A program made the position numbers and the translations under genes. From assembly GCA_016165875.1 (NCBI GenBank), contig JABBOT010000007.1, positions 13,981,806 through 14,045,805 on the forward strand: a DNA stretch of 64,000 nt, read 5' to 3'. Positions 11,901 to 23,215 of the stretch are shown one piece after another. The notes beneath the pieces are model-generated. The model was not told where the DNA came from, ran no database searches, and saw only the letters and a list, made by a program, of their open reading frames with translations. Within the stretch, counting starts at the first letter, position 1; each line of letters opens with the position of its first letter. The DNA is from Acanthopleura granulata. Lineage: Eukaryota > Mollusca > Polyplacophora > Chitonida > Chitonidae.

Positions 11901-14900
11901 AGCAAGTCATTAAGTAACCTCGAGTGAGGCGTGAAGTATACACCAGTCACAGAAACAAATATGCCAAATGTGTTGCTTCGGCGACAGCAACAAATGCATT
12001 TGTTTCTTTTTGCCGACAGATAACATTGTCTGAGGTAGAATCTCATTGGGAAATAAAATTCTCGACGAACCTCTCGCCAAAGAAGAAGACACTACATGTG
12101 AATTTATTCCTTTCTGCCACTAAGCAATTTGTAGCTTGCAAGTTTGCCCAAATATATAACTTAAAACGTGCGAGAAGAAGGTCCCTACATAACCCTGGAG
12201 GTTCGGAAGCATTTACGTCCGAAATTCCAATACTTCATTGCAAACCTGCACCCTTTTCCACAAAGCAATTGTAGGCTAAGTTGACTGTAACTACCATGAC
12301 TGCCTATCTCTTTAACATGGGTTGTCATGGTAGTTACAATTAACTTAATCTACGATTGTTTTGTGGAACCAGGAACCTGGCATCATATTGTAACTCTGTA
12401 ACAGGGATCCTAGGGTCTGATCTTAGGTCTGATCAAAAGGTACTTGTCCTAGGGCGGTGTGAGCCTGCAGAAAATAGGAGCAGAAGCAGTCAAGACATGC
12501 CATAGAATGAAATGTGAGCCTGCAGAGAATGGCCGCAGAAGCTAACGCTTGCTTTCTAGTGGTCAGGGTATGTTATCTGGCTTTATTCAGGCCGTTAGCC
12601 CTTACACAGAGGAGTTGTCCATACTTTTACGAGCTCGTGTCACCACTATCAAATTTTGTCAAGATGTCTTGAACAACACCAAGGTAACTGGTGTCACGGT
12701 AATGAGACAGGGCAAGAAATCTGAGGAAAAAAATCAATAACCCTATCTTAACCTTTCTGTCTAATATTCCTCGATACATACGTATTCTCGAGAATATTTC
12801 CTCTTTACTACCACAGCCAGCATTATGGTGAGAGAAAACCGGGTAAAACTTGAATTAAACCCACGACCACCCCCGCAGGTTGCTGGCAGACCTTCCGACG
12901 TGCAGACGGGAGAGGAAAGCCAGCATGACCTGTGCTTGTAACCTACAGCGACCACGTTTTCTTTATCTAATATATTCGTGATGCGAGTGGACACCTAAAC
13001 GCGATTTTAGTGCTCATTAGAGTGGTCATTACAGGTCTCCTCAATCGTATCAGTGGCTAAATCCAACAGCTTCCAAAGCTCAGGTTTCTCGAGTTGTGGC
13101 GTTGATGTAAAAAAAAGCGTAGAGTAGTTTTTATTCAAAATGAATCAAAGCAACGAATCAAAAAGGAGATATATGTCAGCTTTTATCTGACTGGTGGTTG
13201 CCATGGATACGCGTGTGTTCTCATCCAGGTCCGCCCTCGAGAGCGCATTTCACCTATTTAAGGTAGCATCAGCCAACGGCATAACTCAGCTGTTAGCTGA
13301 CATTTAAAATTACTTCCAGTTCCTCTGTGCGTGTATATCTCCGGAGTGCTGTGGCGTGGGGTCAGTATTTTCCCGTAAAAGTGCTGTTTGCGTGCTGGAG
13401 GCCAAAGATGCAACATACCGACGTGGTGTTGGAGATTTTCTATTCTTCCATGGCTGTGGATGGTCGTGGTTTTCTCTCGGGCTCTACCTGCTTTCCTCGC
13501 CCCAAAATGCTGACCGCCGTCATATAAGTGAAATATTCTTGAGTACGGTGTAGAAAACCAAACAAATAAATAAGTATTCTAACATGGTTTCGGCTTTGGT
13601 GTCGTCTTGGATTTCAACTTCGGCTATAGCGTCTTAGTCATTTACCACACTGAAAAAAATATGAAAACTGTCCATACTTCTCTCTGGGGTTTCTTCCATA
13701 AGAGCTGTATCAGTTGGTGTTCTCCAGGGAAAATATCACCGCAGACGAGAATCTCTCAGCCCTGAAGTGTTGACATTCTTTCAAGGACAAAGTCTTGTGT
13801 ATCCGAAGTGTCCCTTGCATCCCACTTTAACTCTGTGTTAACCGAGTAGTGTCTCCCACACTGACATTTCATCCCTTCCGACTTTATTAGCAAGCAAGTC
13901 AGGACCCAGAATAATGTCAACGGGTATGTTCGCGACCACGATGTTCTATCGATATCTTTGACCGTGGGTAAAGAGATATAGATCAGCCGACCCACCCACA
14001 ACAAGAGTACGCCCAACGGCTACCACCAGGCTCCGTAAACGATAATTGTGCAGCTTTGTCTTACAATAAATCCGCAGCCGTTCAAAAACAGCCTAAGACA
14101 TGCTAGAAACTGTTGCTCCGGTTTTTATGTAACCCACACCCTTCACTTTCCTTATGCCTGTGGTTCTACGGTCCCACCTCATTGGATATGCGGTGATTCA
14201 CCGCCTTAGAGTCCTTCAAATTTTTTCCCCGTTCAGACTGTTTAAAATGCGGCAATTTTCTTACAAAGTGATTTTCCTCGCCGCTGTTGTAACATGATCT
14301 ACTTATTCTGCTTGTGGAAAGTTGTTGCCCCAGTGTATTCTGAATTTTATCTTTAGGAAACTCATCTTGCTCCGGCGAATGACTGCAAGGCATATATCTT
14401 TTTTGGTGTCAGTGCTCTAGCCGTAACCTTTACCCTTTGACTGGAAGCTTTGAAATCATCAACTTCCACGACTGCATACACTGCCTCATCAAGGGAGAAC
14501 GGCTTTGACTTGCTGTTGTATTTCGTCATTAAGGGTATTCATAATTTCATCCCGACATAATGCTGGCCGCCGTCGTATAAATGAAATATTCTTGAGTACG
14601 GCGTAAAACACCAATCAAATAAATAAATAAATAAATAAATAAAATATCTTTCAGGTTTATGGTGTTTACTTCGCCTTGTCGGGTTCTGTGACGAAATATT
14701 TAAGCCTACAGGATCACTAAATTGTTGGGCCTAAGGGCGTCCTTGCCATTTCTGTCGCTGCAACACTGTTAGGTAACTGCCTTCCTGCAGAACGGCACTT
14801 TTGCGGCATGGACTCGCATTGCCACAAGAAGACACACTATGCGCACACTTCACAAGGACTTCACATGACTGAAACAGTGTTAAGTACGACGTTAAACCCA

Positions 14901-17900
14901 AAACACTGACTCACTCACTCCTGCAAAATGCATCTCCCCACCCCATCCCACCTCAACGTACTCTCTCTCTATGCTGACACGCTGCCTGCTCCATTGCCGC
15001 TGGCATCTTGAACCACCACCTCCTCCGACCCTCAAGGAAAGCACCTACTGGACCGAGCGACAATGCAATGCGCTCTGTCTATTACAAGTTTACATTCATT
15101 GCGTCTTTTAGTCATCACTGAAAACGGTTGACTGCTTCTCATTGCATGAATCCTTCCTGATTTTTTTATTTCCTGTACTTTCTTACCTTTTTTATGGTGG
15201 TTTGTGCTATTTGTTGGTGTGGAAACTGGTGTTGTGAAAATTGACCCGGGAGGCCTATTTTTGTTGACTGCCGAATTACGAATGTTGGTTTCGACGCGTA
15301 GGTTCTACTATCTCCACCGCGTCCATCTCGACGTATCCTACCATTTAACATGGATAGTTCACTTAGGGACAGACGGAATTGTAATACGGAGATTGCCTTG
15401 TACCAAATAAGTACCGATCCTTGTTGCCTTTAAGTGACTCTGATGAAATGTTCTCGCTAAGTACATTCATGAGATGAATTTATTTATTTTAGTCGCGGAA
15501 TTCTGCATCTTTAGTCAGTGAGATTTGTCAATTTGCAACTTAAAATATAAGGTTCAATTTTCTCTCTAGGTCGATGGAGCCAACCATTTAGCGTTGAAGA
15601 GAGACTTTCGGGAACCTGTGATGTTTATCTCCTAACACAAGAAAACCTGGTGCCCGATGAAAACTTTAACTGCTCTAGTTGGTACAGTCAGAGCAGTGGT
15701 TTGATGCAACACTTGGCAAAGTATGGTAGGTTTGACAACATGGATCGAGGGGCAGCTGCATGGTGTGCCTCTAAAAACACACCTCCGGGCTCAGAGTGGA
15801 TACAGGTAGGCATAGGCAGGTATAAAGGCTTAGACGTGCCTGATAACTAGATGACAGCTCGTGCGATCAAATGCTCGACAGATCCCTCGCTACAGCTTCC
15901 TGATGGAATTTGTTAACTTATGTCTGTTGTTTTGGAAATTTGCTGCTTCAAATAATAATCAAACGTGTCCCTTTCCAAGATAAAGCGGAAAGAGGCCCAT
16001 TTCTTTCCTGTAACATTTAACATCTCTGATCATTATGGTCACTTTGTTCATTCCGGCGAGGTTGTTTTTCGGGACCATTTTAGTTCTGCGGGATGTAGCG
16101 TATCCCCCTATATAATTGTTCACGTGCCGTTTTATCTTTCTGTGTCTTGCATGGTTATTCGCCCAGTTCTTGTCGGATCAGTTTTGTCCTGCGTTCTGAG
16201 GTGGTTTTCAGGCACCTTTGTTGAAGTGATTTTTGTGTAAAACCCCAGGCTGGAATCCAGTGTTCCCAGACTGGGGTCCGAAAACTCAATCACGTCGACG
16301 AAAGCATTATGATGGGAGGAAAACAGGGGGAAACCCACGACCATACATAAAGCCGGAAATAAAGCCAGCATGAGCTGGTCTTGAACTCACTGCGACCGCA
16401 TTGGTGGGAGGCACGGGGTCATAGCGCCGTGCTGGTGCGATAACCCCCTCGGCCACGGAGGATTACCATTTTATAGCGTTATCCCATTGTTTAGACAGTC
16501 TGGCTATGCCACTTCTATACACTACAAAATAGTGTGGGTCTGTCATTTACACTACATTTAAGTGAAGACACGTGCCTGCACCACGTCTCTGTTACTCAAA
16601 CTACATTTTAGTGTACAACCAGCCTACACCAATTCACTAAGGCATAAAGTACGTCGCTTACACTTCGTTTCACTGTAAGACCCACAATAAATTTTTGGCT
16701 GCGTACGGTGGGTAAAGTATAACAAGCCAGTCTAGTCCGCGACATACCTTGCAGACAGATAGCTCCGACGATGATCTGTGCGACTCAATTTCAGCTGTCA
16801 GTATCATCGAGATAGATTTTATATATCACCTTGCAATAAATTCCAGAACAGAAAAATCAGATGACGCCTTTATGGTTCATTCCTGTTTCGTCCTGTTTCA
16901 TATGGTTTCGCTTACCCATAAAACTGACCGCAATCGTATATCAGTTGAAAAATGACGTTAAACAACATTCATAATAAATAAATAAATACACAAACAAATA
17001 AATATTCATTCCTTTATTCTGCAATATGCTTTTCTTTTTTTTTTTTTTTCTTCGAACGATTGGACGCTGCGTTTATACAATGTGTTTTACAGCCTATAAA
17101 TATAGATACGAGACAGAAATACACATGCACGCAAAGCCGCCCATGGGTGGAAACGTATCACCGCTCTTGCCCACGGATCGTGTCTCCTCTTGTTAACAGG
17201 TGTATTTGGGCCGAGTCCGACTGGTGACCGGTGTGGTAACTAAAGGCCGAGAACAGGATTACCATCAGAAGTGGGTAACATCCTATAACATAGCCCTCAG
17301 CAACGACGGCTCCAACTGGTACAGTTACCCTGTAAACAACGGCCCACCCAGGGTTAGTGTATATCTACATACTGGGAATGTTATTGGTCTTATCGGTTTT
17401 ATGCCAAAGTAATTTTTTCAGTTCTTTCTGTGTTGATATTAAAAATACAGAGAAGCGAGCTCCACCGGTTTCGAATATCGTACTATATAACACTACTCCT
17501 CAAGAGATTGGTATGAGGCTTTAAGTTAGTTTCCCTGATTGGGTATATATTTGTGATTTTGATGGTTGTCTGGCGATTTAATAGTCATCCATTACTTTAC
17601 CTCAGCGAAGAAAGTTATGTTTTTGTCGGGGTTTGTCTTGTCTGTCTGTCTGTCTCTTTGTCTATCAACAAGTTTACAGGAAAATTCCACAAGTATTTTG
17701 TTGAAATGCTATGCATGGCCCGGATTGATTTGGATCTGAGGATATGATGGAACGATTCTTAACCATTGCCGCATAGGAAATAAATGCTTATTTTTTTGTT
17801 TGTTTGTTTTACCTTGTAGTAGTATTGTAGGAGTATTGCCCTTTTGCTGGCAAACGTACTCGTTCTCTTTGTGCCTTTCAGTTTAACTTCGTTACTCCGT

Positions 17901-18027
17901 TGGAATATGGTATCTGAGAATCCAAGCACAATGTTTGCTCCACCGAGTTATACCTTAAGGGAGAAGAAAATAAAATGATGATACAGTCTGCCATGGAAAG
18001 AGCGTAACTCGTTCTTTCTAAACACTC

Positions 18028-18073
<46 letters not shown>

Positions 18074-19410
18074 GTTGTTTACACTTTGCAATGTTAAAGT
18101 CGATAGATCGGCCGTTATTTAACAAGTCAATGAGAGCGTCCATGTCTGATATATCCTGGAGGTGTGTCAGTAGCACTACGCATGTCTAAGGCAAACTACC
18201 TATACGTCATGGGCTGCCATTTAAACTCTTTGTTAATTTAGCGACTTTGAAAAATGCTTTGCGATATTTACACAGTTTTAAGTTTATTTAAAATTGTGTA
18301 GAGTGAAAGTTCAATCTTTAGTCGAGACGTAGACAGCCAACATGCCCGCCTGAGTGGCAAGAGCACGGTCAAAGTGGGTCCCGTAGTCTAGATAACGTTC
18401 CGACGGATGCCTCTTACATGTACCACGGCTTACCATAGCTCCAGGTCGCCGAGTTCTAAAATTTCATCTGTCCCACATTCACTGTGGTAAAACGAGCAAC
18501 AATGATGAATAATCATTATTTCTTAATTCACTAAGCAAAGTCAGCACCCGTCCATATCTTAAAAACCCTTTTTTTTCTTCCGTAGAGATAAGGTACACGG
18601 TGATGTATTAATCATTTTAGTTTACTCATTACATAAGGATCGTACATGTATTTGGTTTTTTAATCTTCGCTAGTTATAAACCTGACACCGCTTTGTTTAA
18701 AGTTGCTTGCCTCTTTCTGCAGCATACCCATTCCCTCTCTGACCGCAACAAGTCTACATTAAAGTGTCCGCACAAACATCAGTCTATGGCCTCCAAACGT
18801 TGCCGTGTTTCTTCTCCATTGCTTTTCACTTCTTCGCTGCTCTCACCAGACGTCTTCAGCTTTTGTCGGTTCGAATTAAAAGGGTCTTAATCCATTCTCA
18901 CGCGCTTTAATATCATCGATGTACACCTGATCAAAACTTCACTAGCTCACGTCAGCTAACTTTATTTCGTTGATTACACTCTTTTGCAATGGAGATAAGA
19001 AATCACGAACGAAACTCTATTAATACCTTTATTTACAAAAGAGTTCTGTTATAATGAAAGCAATATGGCTGCCCTCGCTAACCATCTTATTCGAACAGAC
19101 TTTTAGCCATTATTTCGTTGTGGTAATTTTTATAAAAATATTGAAGGGAGTTGTTAGTTAAAGGATACCAGGTCTTTGAAAATGTGGACACTTCACGCTT
19201 TTATTTTCTTCTCCTTTAAAATGTATGATTCGGCAATCTTTATAGTGACCAAACTCTTGTCTTTTATTCCAGACATTCCATGGAAATTTCGACAGATCAA
19301 CACCTGTGGTGAACACGTTCGAGAGCCCGGTATACGCAGCGTACTTGCGGATTTACCCCCTGTCCGAATACGGCTGGACCTGCCTCCGGTTTGATGTACT
19401 CGGATGTTGA
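5614..19410 (+). CDS. secreted PAN/apple-like plus F5/8C (discoidin) domain protein, 4 exons
   Basis: Exons are 5614-5950, 15570-15805, 17200-17352 and 19273-19410. All junctions have GT/AG sites and the frame is continuous, giving 287 residues and a TGA stop. Residues 1-22 look like a signal peptide (hydrophobic VAAVISVFSI). C61, C65, C71 and C90, with 'RCLSKCLYTTGCW', resemble a PAN/apple module. Residues C129 to C287 form an F5/8 type C domain of usual length: 'FNCSSW', 'AWCASKNTPPGSEWIQV', 'WVTSYNIALSNDGSNW', then 'YLRIYPL' and 'DVLGC' before the stop. Such domains bind carbohydrates or phospholipids outside the cell or at its surface; the ligand here is unknown. No transmembrane segment is seen, so secretion is inferred. 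Intron 1 is 9.6 kb. An AATAAA at 19895-19900 is a weak poly(A) candidate. The gene structure is strong; the PAN assignment is less sure. Confidence 0.9.
5951..6045 (+). repeat. donor-like GTAAGT motif in three tandem copies
   Basis: Immediately after exon 1, 'gtaagttgataatgat' or a close variant occurs three times (starting at 5951 and near 5974 and 5996). Each copy contains GTAAGT. Only the first keeps the known exon end. Confidence 0.65.
6323..6440. repeat. tandem repeat, about 20-23 bp unit
   Basis: About five units resembling 'ttcgactgatttatagttag' follow each other with small length changes. It lies in intron 1. Confidence 0.7.
7245..7378. repeat. tandem repeat, about 32-35 bp unit
   Basis: About four units share 'gaaacgagtagc' and 'acaaggtatacac'. 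It lies in intron 1. Confidence 0.65.
10002..10464. repeat. 17-bp minisatellite
   Basis: Roughly 26 consecutive units fit a 17-bp consensus near 'tgttgacgtctcccgtg', with variation at the 'cctcccgtg/tgtccggtg' end and a few longer irregular units. The open frame on the minus strand is a by-product of the repeat. Confidence 0.85.
12256..12368. mobile_element. 113-bp palindromic MITE-like element
   Basis: Left arm 12256-12300 and right arm 12324-12368 are 45-base inverted repeats with few mismatches around a 23-base loop. The ends read ttccacaaa and ttttgtggaa. A related copy with the same loop ('cctatctctttaa') lies near 53994-54105, which supports a dispersed element rather than a chance palindrome. 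Confidence 0.75.
12765..12965 (-). mobile_element. SINE family A, diverged copy
   Basis: Shares 'ccagcattatggtgagag', 'gcaggttgctggcagacctt' and 'gccagcatgacctg' with the other copies but has many substitutions. Confidence 0.65.
13470..13573 (+). mobile_element. SINE family A, 3' part with tail
   Basis: Contains 'gtgaaatattcttgagtacg' and ends in an AAATAAATAA tail, so it lies on the plus strand. Confidence 0.7.
13760..14540 (-). pseudogene. decayed gag-protease fragment of an LTR retroelement
   Basis: On the minus strand a degenerate CCHC zinc knuckle ('CYNSGEENHFVRKLPH', about 14245-14300) is followed by a retropepsin-like stretch: 'KTGATVS' near 14107-14137 in place of the usual DTG active site, then 'IPVDIILGPDLLA' near 13885-13935. 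Several frameshifts and stops separate the blocks. The order gag knuckle then protease suggests a Ty3/Gypsy-type element. No reverse transcriptase, integrase or LTRs were found. Two zinc ligands and the catalytic Asp are lost, so it is inactive. The family-level call is moderate. Confidence 0.6.
14550..14643 (+). mobile_element. SINE family A, 3' end with tail
   Basis: Contains the conserved 'gaaatattcttgagtacggc' followed by (AAAT)n. Confidence 0.75.
14795..14925 (+). mobile_element. SINE family C-like 3' fragment
   Basis: Ends with 'gttaagtacgacgttaaacc' and a CACTGACTCACTCACT tail, similar to the ends of other family C copies. Confidence 0.5.
15570..15805 (+). CDS. discoidin gene exon 2
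   Basis: Preceded by a pyrimidine tract and AG ('tctctctag') and followed by GTAGGC. It completes the split Arg codon from exon 1 and encodes the linker and the first half of the F5/8C domain, from C129 through 'GSEWIQ'. It ends in phase 0. Confidence 0.9.
16296..16462 (-). mobile_element. SINE family A, head and body
   Basis: Keeps the tRNA-like head ('ctcactgcgaccgcattggt' through 'ccacggagg') and part of the body but lacks the tail. Confidence 0.7.
16885..16990 (+). mobile_element. SINE-like 3' end with AATAAATA tail
   Basis: 'gaccgcaatcgtatatcag' and 'tgacgttaaacaac' followed by (AATA)n resemble the SINE tail region, with divergence. Confidence 0.45.
17200..17352 (+). CDS. discoidin gene exon 3
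   Basis: Acceptor 'gttaacag' and donor GTTAGT. The 51 codons continue the discoidin beta-sandwich with 'VTGVVTKGREQ', 'WVTSYNIALSNDGSNW' and 'NNGPPR', all typical of the domain's centre. Confidence 0.9.
17353..19272 (+). other. intron 3 of the discoidin gene
   Basis: No exon is supported. It holds a TGTC microsatellite near 17637-17656 and a TA microsatellite near 18031-18062. Confidence 0.8.
19273..19410 (+). CDS. discoidin gene exon 4 (terminal)
   Basis: Acceptor 'cttttattccag'. It encodes 45 residues beginning TFHGNFDRST, containing 'YLRIYPL' and 'CLRFDVLGC', followed by TGA at 19408-19410. The terminal cysteine is the usual disulfide partner of the first domain cysteine. The last codons are also the first unit of the minisatellite that follows. 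Confidence 0.9.
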   Translation, partial: TFHGNFDRSTPVVNTFESPVYAAYLRIYPLSEYGWTCLRFDVLGC

Positions 19411-19660
19411 GGAGGATGTATTCGGAAGTTGAGGAGGAATATATATGATGGGATATTGCAGAGCATGTACTCGGGTGTTGAGGAGAATGTACTTGGAAAT
19501 TGAGGAGGATGTACTCGTATGTTGAGGAGGAATATATGTGATCGGATATTGCAGAGCATTTACTCGGGTGTTGGGGAGGATGTACTTGGATGTTGAGGAG
19601 GATGTACTCGAATATTGCTGAGGATGAACTCGGATGTTGAGGGTGTATGTGGATACTGAG
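19393..19660 (+). repeat. 22-bp minisatellite overlapping the discoidin stop codon
   Basis: The unit begins gatgtactcgg and ends tgttgaggag. The first unit is the end of exon 4, encoding DVLGC and stop. About ten more units follow, interrupted twice by the same irregular segment ('tgatgggatattgcagagc' type), so there is a higher-order pattern of roughly 93 bp. The long minus-strand open frames here are repeat by-products. Confidence 0.85.
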
Positions 19661-20697
19661 GAGGGGTTTTGGCTTTTGCTTCTCTGTGTGACCACTGTGA
19701 GGCACTCCCCACGGGGTTTAATTTTAACATCCGTGGTGGTCAGCTGGGTGTATACTTTGACGATAGACTTACAGATAAATAATGCATTCCATAGCCAATG
19801 AATAGTAAGCAAAGTACCGGTATCCCAGTCATAAATCAGGCCGTTAACCGATAAAGCAATGTACAAAGACAAATTCCCAAATACCAGTTTCATTAATAAA
19901 ATTAACATCCCTATCTCTTAAAATTACACCGGTATATAATTTTAACACAAGATAATTACCTGAAAGTCAACAGTCTCCAATAACATCGGAGAGTTCATAC
20001 TTCTGTATGTTATCCAATGTGTCAAATCCAGTAATCTACAACATTTTATGTTAACACTGAATTAAATGTCTACGTTTGTGTTCTACACAACATCCTGCTA
20101 AACATCAAGAATAGTCATAAAGGTGTGAATGTGTCTCAGCTACCTATCATCGCATCTGTTCATATAAATATAGTTTTGATATTAAAACTGTCCCTCTAGT
20201 CAGGCAGGACTGACGTTAAAGGCTTTTGAAGGGTCAGCGTCATTTGTGGGCAAATGACGAGTGACGTCATTTTTTGTGTGTTTCACACCAGACCAAATGG
20301 AAAAGATAGAAATATCGGTTTTAATATGAACTGCAAAATTTTAGGAAAAATTTAGGAAAGAAATTCAGACTATATCAATATTTCAAGTTTCACCTTGCAT
20401 GTAAGGCAATAGCTCTTTATGCCTAAGACAGTGTGGTGTTTCAATTTTGGCACTGTCAATTTAGCCGGTTTGCACTATGGCGTAGGATATAGCTAATGGG
20501 TCCAACTCGTTGAGAGATAGTATGGTAACCATACTCATTAGCTCTGTTTGTTTGTCTTAGCACATAGTACGCTACTACTTTACCATTTTACTTCACATAA
20601 ACGTTTTCTCAGCACAGCTCAAATGGTCAGGTAAAATCAATTCTATGTAAATAACGTGTGTGCACTAACAAATCCAGAAATGTTTCAGGGGAATGGG

Positions 20698-21365
20698 CAC
20701 ACAAAATGCTGTTATGGTGAATGAAAAGACCACTGAAAACTGTAACTGAAAATACCTTCACTGAAGTTTTCAGATTTTTTCACCAAATTAAACGCAGTCT
20801 ATTGGGTTTTTGGATCATATTTATAATGTAGTTCTCCGGTGACAAAACATTTAATACACCTTTATGTTCAGCTCTGAATAAAATTCTTGTGAAGAGTACT
20901 TCACAAGTGTGTAAATGAGTAATGTTTGTCTGAGTATGAAAAAGTTAATATGATGGTAAATTTCTGCTTTAAGCTGTAAAACAACTGTGTACAAATTTAA
21001 ACAATCCCAATGCATGTGTATCAGTGGCACACAAATTGTGTATCAGTGATACACACATCATTGTGGGCGTGTAACAAAATTACACTAATTGCAAACTGCT
21101 GGTACACAAAAATTATGTGGGTGTGCATTTTTGTCACAATAATGTGTACCACTGGTACACAGTAGTTTTCAGGGAGTAGGGCCAAAAGTCGGTGTGACGT
21201 CACTTGTTATCTACATTATAAATATGATCCATAAAACCTATCATACAATAAAAACATTTAACTGCATCTAGATTGGTTAAAATCTTTAAAAAATCAGCGA
21301 GAGTGTTTTCAGATACAGTTTTTAATGGTCTTTTCACTAGCCATAACTTGATTCTGTGTGGTCTT
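20698..21365. mobile_element. fold-back element with long imperfect inverted repeats
   Basis: Left arm about 20698-20831 and right arm about 21211-21365 are inverted copies. The inner ends match perfectly over 21 bases (20811-20831 against 21211-21231), and the outer parts share 'gaaaagacca' and 'aaaactgta'. The middle is rich in short GTACACA/GTATCA palindromes (about 21015-21175). No transposase frame is present, so it would be non-autonomous. Confidence 0.65.
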
Positions 21366-21744
21366 TCCCTTTAACATGCACGTGGGATCTGCATTATCTT
21401 GCACGGCGCGCCCCACACCCCAATCCCCTTTTTGGGGGCGGGATCTTTAAAGCACAGTCATTAGGATATCCTGTATAGAAAGACATGGTTCTGAATATAT
21501 CCCGTCTTACACAAATGTTTTAACATCACTATTTTATACAGGTATTAAATTGCATCCGAATTGTTGAAAAACGCCAACGCCTATATATTAATAGGTTTTA
21601 TTTCGTACTTAACAATTTGAGGAGGCGTCTTAGTGTGTATATGAAAACTGTCCCTTCTTGTGGCGGGGCAAGTCAATGCGCCCAAAGTGTTGCCGCCATT
21701 GGAACATTATGGCCAAGACACCAGATATGATATCCTACCCAGTC

Positions 21745-21900
21745 ACATTATACTGACACCGGGCCGACCAGCCCTGCTTCCTTGCTGTAACCATTAAGAG
21801 AGAGCGAAGTGCCATCTTTAAAATCTTTGCTATGACCCGACATAGGATTGATCCCGGATCTCCGACACCAAACCCTAATAACCGAGGCGGTACAACGCCT
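21745..21900 (-). mobile_element. SINE family C, antisense partial copy
   Basis: Contains 'cattatactgacaccgggcc' and the B-box complement 'ggattgatcccgg', matching the sense copies near 3.6 and 24 kb. Confidence 0.65.
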
Positions 21901-22949
21901 GAATATGTCACGGTGCATATGTATTACAAATTTGATTACAATTAAATTTTTTATCATATACCATGTGACACAATCATATTAGCTAAAATTACTATTGACT
22001 ATAAATGATTTTTACCACGTCCGCCATCGCCAAAAATGTTAAATTTAACATTATACTCATATACAGCATTTTCATTTTAGAGTGTATATCTCTGCATAGC
22101 TTTGTGAATAAGTAATTTAAAATCTGCAAAAAGAAAAAATAGATCTCTCGTCCAAATGGTAGGCTGAAACAGATTTAGTATAAAGAAAGTTTTGTAACAA
22201 AAATGCAGTATTTCGTCATATATTCCATTTAATCAATTCCAGGTTTCTGCATAGTGAACCATTTGAGAATTCTGGCAGAAAAGACAGTACTCACTACGTC
22301 ACATGTTCGTGATCATGCGATATTGCCCCTTTTATACCTGTTTACATTTATTCTGCAAATGTTTAGGCGGCACATAAAACAATCATGGCACCAAGACAGA
22401 CAAATTCAACGGGTTCTTGTTTACATTGTGAACATTCAAGCAGAGAACGATTGCGCAAGAGATGTATTTTCTGTAGCGACTTGCATTTGCATGGAGGCGA
22501 ATCCAGAATAGCCTGACCTTTTATCGTGCACAGAGCCTTCATTCAGAATCAAGGGAATTGTAAAGCATTCTAACGCCATTTCGCTTTGCTGTGGTAGGGC
22601 CCGCAACTGAATTGAACACTGCACGTACAAGCCCTTCAAAGGTCCTTTCTTTAGATTTGTCTCCATTTGGCGTCTTTGGTGATTTGGTTCGAGTTCAGTT
22701 CAAAGTCATTTAGCGCGTTTCGACCATCTAAGAGCCAGGGTAAAGGTGCTGTTGTGACCAATCGGAGTGTCTACTAATCGATGGTTGTTGTCATGGTGTT
22801 AAGGATACTAGAGCTTCTCGGAGGTGAGACTTGATCATATTTTTGAGTACACAAACACAACAACGCTACAACAGAAAACAATGTGTTTTTACTGCAATTT
22901 ATGCCGTCTTGCCTGGCTGAAATTTACCTTTAGGATGGCCCCCAATATT

Positions 22950-23215
22950 TGCCGCTCTAGCGTCAGAACTTAGAACTATTTGTACCGTCAGTTGCGGCGT
23001 GTCTTCAGCTGCGCAAGAGCTAAGTTTAGCCCCTTTAGGTGCAGTGGTAGGTAAGAGCTGTACAGACTCAGCTCTCGGTTCGACATGCAGCCGCATGTTG
23101 GCCTCCTAGCGTGAGAACTTGGAACTAATTGTACCAAAGTATGCGTTTAATTAGTTTGGTGTCTAGAGGTGCAGTGGTAAGAGTTCGATATTCAACTTTG
23201 AACTGTGAGCGAGCT
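22950..23215. repeat. two-copy direct duplication, about 150 bp
   Basis: Two blocks share 'gaacttagaactatttgtacc' type sequence followed by 'ggtgcagtggta'. The second is more diverged. Confidence 0.5.

Larger units (their letters stand above)
5951..15569 (+). other. intron 1 of the discoidin gene
   Basis: This 9.6-kb intron contains no exon I can support. It holds repeated donor-like motifs near its start, tandem repeats near 6323-6440, 7245-7378 and 10002-10464, a palindromic element at 12256-12368, SINE pieces near 12.8, 13.5, 14.6 and 14.9 kb, and a decayed retroelement fragment at 13760-14540. The stretches 7.6-9.9 and 10.5-12.2 kb show nothing recognisable. Confidence 0.75.
15806..17199 (+). 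other. intron 2 of the discoidin gene
   Basis: No coding potential is seen. It contains a SINE family A fragment at 16296-16462, another SINE tail at 16885-16990 and a poly-T tract near 17034-17051. Confidence 0.8.

Noticed and set aside
11924..12274. 116-codon plus-strand frame in intron 1
   Set aside because: No domain, no splice context, and it ends inside the palindromic element.
19193..19908. Long minus-strand open frames (170 and 203 codons) rich in Ser, His, Pro and Tyr
   Set aside because: They run antisense through the 22-bp minisatellite next to exon 4 of the discoidin gene. The amino-acid pattern is the repeat read backwards.
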